From positions 21,523,001 through 21,587,000 of the forward strand of contig CM044306.1 in NCBI GenBank assembly GCA_024291935.2: 64,000 nt of DNA. The letters are read 5' to 3'. Under the pieces are notes generated by a model. It did not search any database, was not told the origin of the DNA, and was given only the letters and a program-made list of their open reading frames with translations. Shown here in pieces: positions 34,824 through 64,000 of this stretch. A program made the translations under genes and the position numbers. Source of the DNA: Okapia johnstoni. Its lineage: Eukaryota; Chordata; Mammalia; Artiodactyla; Giraffidae. Positions within the stretch are counted from its first letter, which is position 1. Each line of letters starts with the position of its first letter.

Positions 34824-35237
34824 TGGTTAATGATTTTTGACAAAGGTTCCAAGACAATTCAGTGAGGGAAAGAATAGTCTTTTTGATAAATGGTTCTGGG
34901 ACAAATTGAATATCCACATGGCAAAAGATGAATTTAGATCCTCCCTTACACAACTTACAAATATTAACTCAAAACAGATCATGGATTTAAAAGTAAGAGC
35001 TAAAACTATAAAACTTCTAGAAGAAATTATGGGAGAAAATCTTTCTACCTTGGGTTAGGCAGAGATCTCAGATACAGATGAGACAGCAAAAGCGCAAATG
35101 ACAAAAAGTTGATAAACTATACTTCACCTAAATTTAAAAATTTTGCACTTAGAAAATTAAATTAAAAAAAATACTCGTGGAAGACTGGAGGAAAATAATT
35201 ACAAGTCATATATTTGATTAGGAACTTTGTATCCAGA

Positions 35238-35452
35238 ATACAGTTGATCCTTGAACAATGCAGGGCTCAGAGGTACCAATGACCCAGAGCAGTTGAAAAT
35301 CTGAATATAACTTTACAGTCAGCCCCCCATCTGGTTTTCATCTTCAGATTGACCCAAACTTGTATTGTATAGTAGTATGTATTTATTGAAAAAAGTCCAC
35401 ATATAAGTAGACCCGCCCAGTTCAAACCTGTGTTGTTTAAGGGTCAATTATA
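35238..35452 (-). mobile_element. Tigger-type DNA transposon remnant in L1
   Basis: Non-autonomous pogo-like element with terminal inverted repeats: it begins acagttgatccttgaacaat and ends gttgtttaagggtcaattat. Internal blocks ctttacagtcagccccccat and agtccacatataagtagacc are typical. Probably Tigger2-related, from memory. Confidence 0.75.
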
Positions 35453-35970
35453 TATAAAGAACTTCTACAAATGAACACTAAAGAGACAAACAACCCAGTT
35501 AAAAGTGGGCAAAATATTTGAATAAATGTTTTTCCAAATTAAGATATATGGATGGTTCACAAAGCACATGAAAAGGTGGTCAAGACTATTAGAGAAATGC
35601 AAATTAAAACCTCCTTACTCTGAACAGGATGGCTATAATGAAAGAGACAGACAACAAGTGTTGACAAGGATATAGGGAAACAAATCATCATATATTGCTA
35701 GGAGGAATGTAAAATGCTACAGCCACTTTGAAAAACTGTTTGGCCATTTCTTAAGTTAAACATAAACTTTCCACACAACCTAGCAATTCTACCAGTAGGA
35801 ACCTACCCACAAGAAGTAAAAACACATGTACATACAAAGACATACAAACATTCATAGCATTATTATTCAAAATACCCCAAAACTGGAAACTCAAATATCC
35901 ATTAACTGGTATTGAGTAAACAAAACATCTCATCCATACACTGGGATATTTCTCAGCAACAAAAAGGAAC

Positions 35971-36240
35971 CACTGCTGCTGCTGCTGCTAAGTCGCTTCA
36001 GTCGTGTCCGACTCTGTGCGACCCCATAGACGGCAGCCCACCAGGCTCCCCCGTCCCTGAGATTCTCCAGGCAAGAATACTGGAACGGGTTGCCATTTCC
36101 TTCTCCAATGCATGAAAGCGAAAAGTGAAAGTGAAGTCGCTCAGACGTGTCAGACTCTTAGCGACCCCATGGACTGCAGCCTACCAGGCTCCTCCGTCCA
36201 TGGGATTTTCCAGGCAAGAGTACTGGAGTGGGGTGCCATT
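35971..36240 (-). repeat. Bov-A-type SINE in L1
   Basis: Antisense copy with a (ctg)n start, then taagtcgcttcagtcgtgtc. A repeated monomer gives two aggcaagaatactgga-like blocks, at about 36070 and 36212. Confidence 0.92.
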
Positions 36241-36949
36241 CTAGTACATGCTATAACATGGATGAACCTCAAAAACCTTAAAAGGAGTGCCAGAAGTCAG
36301 AAGCAAAAGATTACATAGTATTTCATTTATATGAAACATCCAGGAAAGGCAAATTGATAGAAAGCAGATCAGTGGTTGCTTAGGGCTGCAGCCGACAGCT
36401 GGAAAGATTGAAAATACGCAGGTGGGACTTTTATGTCGGTGGAAATCTGTGATGACTGCTGCACAACTCGGTAAGTCACTGAATTGTTTCAAAATGAGTG
36501 GTTTAAAGGGATGCTAGAGTGGGTAACCTGAGAGGATCCTTTGGTGGGGCTCCAGGGAAAGAAGAGGCAAAGGAGACAGTCTCCATTTCTAGATCTGTAA
36601 AAACGGGAATAAAGACGCCAGCTCGGTAGCCGGGTAGGATGAGACGGGGAGGGAGAGGAACCGGGTGCACGTGATGGCAGCACAGAGCCTGCGAAATAGA
36701 AGCCTTAAAGCCTAAGGTTTCTGAAGGCATGAGACAGACAGAAACTACCCAGACTGTGCCTGCAGTTTAGAGCTCAAGAGTAAGAAGTACCTGAGTGTGT
36801 AACTGTGGAATGGTTTATAATGCCATCAGCAAGACAGGAGAAACGGCAACCATACCATCAGTCAACCCCAGGCCCTCTGCAGCCTAAGATATGTCAATAG
36901 ATTAAATAAGACCGTGAAGTCCAGCGGACACTAGATATGGGGCAAGACC

Positions 36950-37146
36950 GGCGCTCCGAGAACTCGGGCCAGGAAACGTGGTCTAGGCCGATCCGCCCAG
37001 CCCAAGCCCTCCAGCTGGTAACATGGTCATAACCCAGGAGCAGCCGCCTGCAGGGGGCGACCCGACGTCACGCGCGGCCCCGCCCCATCACGTGCCCGCG
37101 GCGTTGCGTCACACCCGGAAGCAGCGGCTGTAGGGAGCTGGCAGCA
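36950..37146 (+). promoter_or_regulatory. MIEN1: MIEN1 promoter and 5' UTR, CpG-rich
   Basis: A CpG-rich, TATA-less region directly before the MIEN1 start. Visible motifs are: CRE-like gacgtca at 37064-37070, GC box gccccgcccc at about 37077-37086, E-box cacgtg at 37089-37094, and ETS-type ccggaag at 37115-37121. A CTCF-like core, gcctgcagggggcga, lies at 37046-37060. The transcription start is probably near 37100-37130. Confidence 0.7.
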
Positions 37147-37235
37147 ATGAGCGGGGATACAGGGACGACGGCCTTAGCGCCCCCTCCCGGGGAGACCGAA
37201 CCGGGCCGTGGGGTCCGCATTGTGGTTGAGTACTG
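37147..37235 (+). CDS. MIEN1: MIEN1 exon 1 (coding part)
   Basis: [20 protein letters not shown], then RGVRIVVEY and the start of the CxxC motif. Donor TACTG|gtgaga. Confidence 0.97.
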
Positions 37236-38119
37236 GTGAGAGGCCCCTGCCAGTGACGGGGATCCGGGCCGGACGAGGGTGGGTCCACCGGAGGTACCTT
37301 CTATGAAACCCAACCGGACCTCCGGTTATCTTCTCCCTAGCGAACCCTGCGGCTTCGAGGCGACCTACCTGGAGCTGGCGAGTGCCGTGAAGGAGCAGTA
37401 TCCAGGCATCGAGATCGAGTCGCGCCTGGGGGGTACAGGTGAGGCTGTAGAACACCTGCTGAGTCAGTGTTCTAAATCCCAGCTCCATCCCTTTCTAGCT
37501 CTGGCATTGGCTGCTTTATAGTGTCCAGCAGTACCTGGCACATATAGTAAAATGTCCAGCCAGCTTGAGTCCCCTTCCATAGGTGAGGGGAGTCACATTT
37601 GAAGCCTATGGAAGAAACGGGTGAGACCCAAGTGTTGGAGGGAAGGGAACCTTTCATTGAGTTACCAGTTCAAAGGACGGGCACACGGGTGATGCCTCCC
37701 TTAAGTTTCTTTGGCTTGACCCAGGGTTAGGAAATGGCTTGAAGAATCTCTAATGGGGCTGATGAGGGAGCTTGTGTGAAGTCTAAGGAGTGTGGAAGGC
37801 CCCCTTTTATAGAACTTCCTGCCATTTGCCTGTGCTCAGCATACAGTTCATTCGTGTTTATTTAATACTAGGGGCCTTTGAGATTGAAATCAATGGACAG
37901 CTGGTGTTCTCCAAGCTGGAGAATGGGGGCTTTCCTTATGAGAAAGATGTGAGTACTTGCAATACCGGGAATAACCCTAGTTCAGCCTGCCCCTCCAAGG
38001 GACACATCATCCCATTCCACGTCTCTGCCCTCTAGCTCATTGAGGCCATCCGAAGAGCCAGTAACGGAGAACCCCTTGAAAAGATCACGAACAGCCGCCC
38101 TCCTTGTGTCATCCTGTGA
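37147..38119 (+). CDS. MIEN1: MIEN1, migration and invasion enhancer 1 (four exons)
   Basis: MIEN1 (C17orf37) is a small thioredoxin-like, membrane-associated protein linked to cell migration and NF-kB/AKT signalling. Four exons (37147-37235, 37341-37438, 37872-37948, 38036-38119) sum to 348 nt, giving 115 residues, the remembered human length. The protein has the redox-type CxxC at residues 30-33 (CEPC), an ITAM-like pair of tyrosines at 39 and 50 (TYLEL...EQYPGI), and a C-terminal prenylation box, CVIL, expected to be geranylgeranylated. The ATG is the first in the exon and follows the CpG-rich promoter. The gene diverges from GRB7 and converges with ERBB2: its poly(A) signal lies about 600 bp from the ERBB2 3' end. 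No frame defect is seen. Confidence 0.98.
37341..37438 (+). CDS. MIEN1: MIEN1 exon 2
   Basis: [20 protein letters not shown], then [12 protein letters not shown]. Boundaries ccctag|CGAAC and ACAG|gtgagg. Confidence 0.97.
37872..37948 (+). CDS. MIEN1: MIEN1 exon 3
   Basis: [20 protein letters not shown], then PYEKD. Boundaries actag|GGGCC and AAAGAT|gtgagt. Confidence 0.97.
38036..38119 (+). CDS. MIEN1: MIEN1 exon 4 (terminal)
   Basis: [20 protein letters not shown], then RPPCVIL and TGA. Acceptor ctctag|CTCAT. The last four residues are the prenylation box. Confidence 0.97.
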   Translation, partial: LIEAIRRASNGEPLEKITNSRPPCVIL

Positions 38120-38495
38120 CTGGATGATTCTCGGTTCCTGCTCTCTTCTGGGATCCAAGCCTTGGTTGTCCGCTTTGATCCTGCTGAGGGCTTCCCACTG
38201 CCTCTCTCACCTCACTTAGCTCCTGGCAGCTAAGAGACCCTGGCCTCCACTTTGCCCCTTTGGTGAGCACCAGGAGGGAGTAAATGGTTCTGTGGTCTTA
38301 GGAGTGGAAGAGAGATGCTCTCCACGGACATTTCCACAGCCACCTTACACCCCTTCCCTAAGATCAGTGCCCACAAAAACCTGCTCCCCTCTCCAGCTTA
38401 GCAGTATCTGTCAGATGCTACCATAGTTCTAATTTATTTTCCACTAGCCCCAGGCAATGTTAGCTATTGGCAATAAAGTGGCACTGCAAATACCT
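38120..38495 (+). other. MIEN1: MIEN1 3' untranslated region
   Basis: Runs from the stop codon to just after AATAAA at 38472-38477 (context ggcaataaagtggc). Confidence 0.8.
38472..38477 (+). promoter_or_regulatory. MIEN1: MIEN1 poly(A) signal
   Basis: Canonical AATAAA, about 355 bases after the stop codon, followed by a GT-rich stretch (gtgtgtgttttt). Confidence 0.85.
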
Positions 38496-38622
38496 GTACC
38501 CACTAGTGTGTGTTTTTATGTCCAGTTTGGGACTGTGGGGAGGGAGGAAAAGGGGGACAGAGGCCAGCCCAACCTTTATTCCACCAACGTGACTGTGCTG
38601 GCCGGGTGGGTTTTTTCTGGAT

Positions 38623-38705
38623 TTGTTGTTCAGTCACTAAGTCATGTCCGACTCTTTGCAACCCCACGGACTGCAGCATGACAGGATTCCCTGTCCCTAG
38701 CTACT
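38623..38705 (-). repeat. Bov-tA SINE fragment
   Basis: Truncated antisense SINE in the MIEN1-ERBB2 gap: gttcagtcactaagtcatgt, then ccgactctttgcaacccc. Confidence 0.85.
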
Positions 38706-39069
38706 GTTAATTCAGTGATTTCCTTGCCAAGGCAAGAAAAATGAGTCACAGAGTAGACTGCCTCTTGTTTCCTCTATCCTTCCCCAACTCCCCCTACCTA
38801 CAGAAAGGAAATTACCGCATTTTGGTGGGTGGGTGGGTGACCTTAGGAGTTTTTTTTTTTTCTAAGAATGATCTTTTCAAAGGCCTCTCAGATCAGAATT
38901 CCAACTCCCAGTTTCCCCCCAACCCAAGAGCCAGAAAACTGGAAGTAGGTTGCTAATTCAAGGTTTCCGAAGATTCCTAGCCAGTCCCTCCAGGAAAGAT
39001 GAACTGAATGTAAGTTAGGTGAGCAGTAAAGGGACGGCTCCAAGCCACCCCTAGACATAGGCTGGTGTC

Positions 39070-39593
39070 CAGCTGTTTTCCAAAATATATTTGCAAATGG
39101 AGACAGTGAGTGTGGAGGACATCCCTCCCCCAACCCCAGGGACTGCCCCCACCCCATACCCACTCTCCACTGAGTCCTTATTTCATTTTTAAAAAAACAA
39201 CAAAAAAAATAAGTCAAAACAAAACCTAAAAAGCAGTCTGTACAAGGACTGGATCTGGGTGCTGCCGCTGCTCCCTTCTTCCCAGGGACAGAGCTGGGTC
39301 TCAGGGACAGTCTCTGAATGGGTTGCTGTAGTTCCTAGACACCCTCTTGGGGCCTTCTTCGCACTCGGCCCAGCCTCCCTAAGTCGTTCAGTGCCAAGGA
39401 TCTGGAAGAAGTCAGGCTGGGCCGTTCTCAGCCACCTAGAAGTTGAAGTAGGAAAGGAGATTCCTGGCATGGCAGGCTCCCCTGGACATGATCCAAGGGC
39501 CCACTCCCTGCCTAGTGCCGATGTGGGCCAGAAGTCAGGCCTTCCACATGCCCTGAGGGTTCAGCAGGGCCTCAGTGGCCCTGGCCTTTTGGC
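39070..39593 (-). other. ERBB2: ERBB2 3' untranslated region
   Basis: Follows the ERBB2 stop on the minus strand. The end is placed near 39070, where the sequence tttgcaaatatattttggaa (minus strand) matches the end of the human mRNA as I remember it. An AATAAG stands at the complement of 39177-39182, where I remember AATAAA in human. Confidence 0.75.
39086..39091 (-). promoter_or_regulatory. ERBB2: Probable ERBB2 poly(A) signal, variant AATATA
   Basis: AATATA about 15-20 bases before the inferred cleavage site. No canonical AATAAA is nearby on this strand. Confidence 0.5.
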
Positions 39594-63345
<23,752 letters not shown>

Positions 63346-64000
63346 CTCAGCTCGCCCCCCCCCCCCACCCCTCCAACCGCATTCCAGCAAGTCCCTGGGA
63401 GTGGCAACTCCCAGCTTCACTTTCTCCCTCTCTCCGCGCAGGCCTGGGTGCGTCGCTCCCAGCACCCGGACGCCGGCAGCAATTTTCGCCCGTTTCCATG
63501 GAGAACTCCCCCAAAGGAGAACCCCCTCAAAGGAGAGGATGGTGATCGCGCCTCCCTTCCCCGAGAGTCTGGGGCAAACACTTTAGCCTGCCATCCTGAA
63601 CTTTCTCTTAAATCGCAGGTTTTATCTTAAAACATTCCTGGCCGTTTGCATCCTACTCCATCAGATGCCTATTTGTTTTAATACCAAATAATGGTTTTCC
63701 TAGCACATCCTCAAGTGAAAATGTTAGTCAAAGAGGGGGATGTTTTGCCTTTAATCTGTGGCATCCAGGACTCACTGGCATACCTTTCTGGGATCTTTTA
63801 GGTATCTTTTCCAGTCTGAAAAGCATGGTTTTAAGGGAGTCTACAAGTTTGGAGAAAGAGTCAAATCGGAGAAACCTACATCTCAATCCTTCAAAGAGCA
63901 TCCTTGTTACTTTATGGGGCACTCAGCACCCAATTCATCCAAGATTCCTTCTCTGTCCTTGGTCTTTTATTAGCCTGCTCCATTCCACCTCCCCACCCGG
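63346..64000. other. ERBB2 upstream region
   Basis: Includes a C-run (63356-63367) and GC-rich flank, then turns AT-rich after about 63590. No gene recognised to the right edge. Confidence 0.6.

Larger units (their letters stand above)
34150..36500 (+). repeat. L1 3' part (degenerate ORF2 and tail), interrupted
   Basis: Composite LINE region. The C-terminal L1 ORF2-type translation is visible but broken at 34837-35058 (DKWFWDKLNIHMAKDEF). Further on come ggctataatgaaagagacag, agcaattctaccagtaggaa and a 3'-end type sequence to about 36500. Many stops make it inactive. It is interrupted by a CHR SINE, a Tigger-type element and a Bov-A SINE (listed). The first 330 bases may be a different old repeat. 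Confidence 0.8.

Noticed and set aside
34837..35058. 73-codon frame that could be taken for a gene
   Set aside because: It is a broken L1 ORF2 C-terminal fragment, not a host gene.

Overview
The window is nuclear DNA from a ruminant mammal, most likely a bovid such as cattle or a close relative. The genes are vertebrate, split into many exons with GT-AG introns. The spacers are full of Bov-tA/Bov-A SINEs, which are restricted to ruminants, and CHR-type tRNA-derived SINEs, which are restricted to cetartiodactyls, on a background of old MIR, L1/HAL1, L2 and Tigger remnants. I saw no bacterial, phage, plasmid or CRISPR features.

The locus is the ERBB2 (HER2) neighbourhood, read in the opposite direction to the usual human chromosome 17 display. 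In order it holds: the last intron, last coding exon and long 3' UTR of IKZF3/Aiolos (+, 1 to about 12.56 kb); a roughly 10.7 kb spacer with an orphan CpG island at 15.3-16.65 kb and many retroposons; GRB7 (-, 14 coding exons, 23.6-27.5 kb, with non-coding 5' exons probably near 30-32 kb); a repeat-rich gap; MIEN1 (+, four exons, 37.15-38.12 kb); and the whole of ERBB2 (-, 27 coding exons, 39.59-63.09 kb) with its promoter at about 63.1-63.35 kb. IKZF3/GRB7 and MIEN1/ERBB2 are tail-to-tail pairs; GRB7/MIEN1 is divergent.

Every exon was placed by reading its splice sites and frame. Summed exon lengths give 1255 residues for ERBB2, 532 for GRB7 and 115 for MIEN1, the lengths I remember for the human proteins, with no internal stop or frameshift. 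ERBB2 is a receptor tyrosine kinase, GRB7 an SH2 adaptor that binds activated ERBB2, and MIEN1 a prenylated membrane-associated migration factor; they are known to be co-amplified in human tumours. IKZF3 is a lymphoid zinc-finger regulator.

I found no undescribed system of the operon or defence type. The observations most worth checking are: a direct duplication of a HAL1+MIR composite within ERBB2 introns 7 and 9, of which only one copy carries a hairpin-forming mariner element; a three-level nest of transposons in ERBB2 intron 9; the orphan CpG island between GRB7 and IKZF3; the altered ERBB2 TATA-like and poly(A) signals; and lineage-specific changes in the ERBB2 extracellular region. Comparisons with human sequences are from memory and are marked as such.
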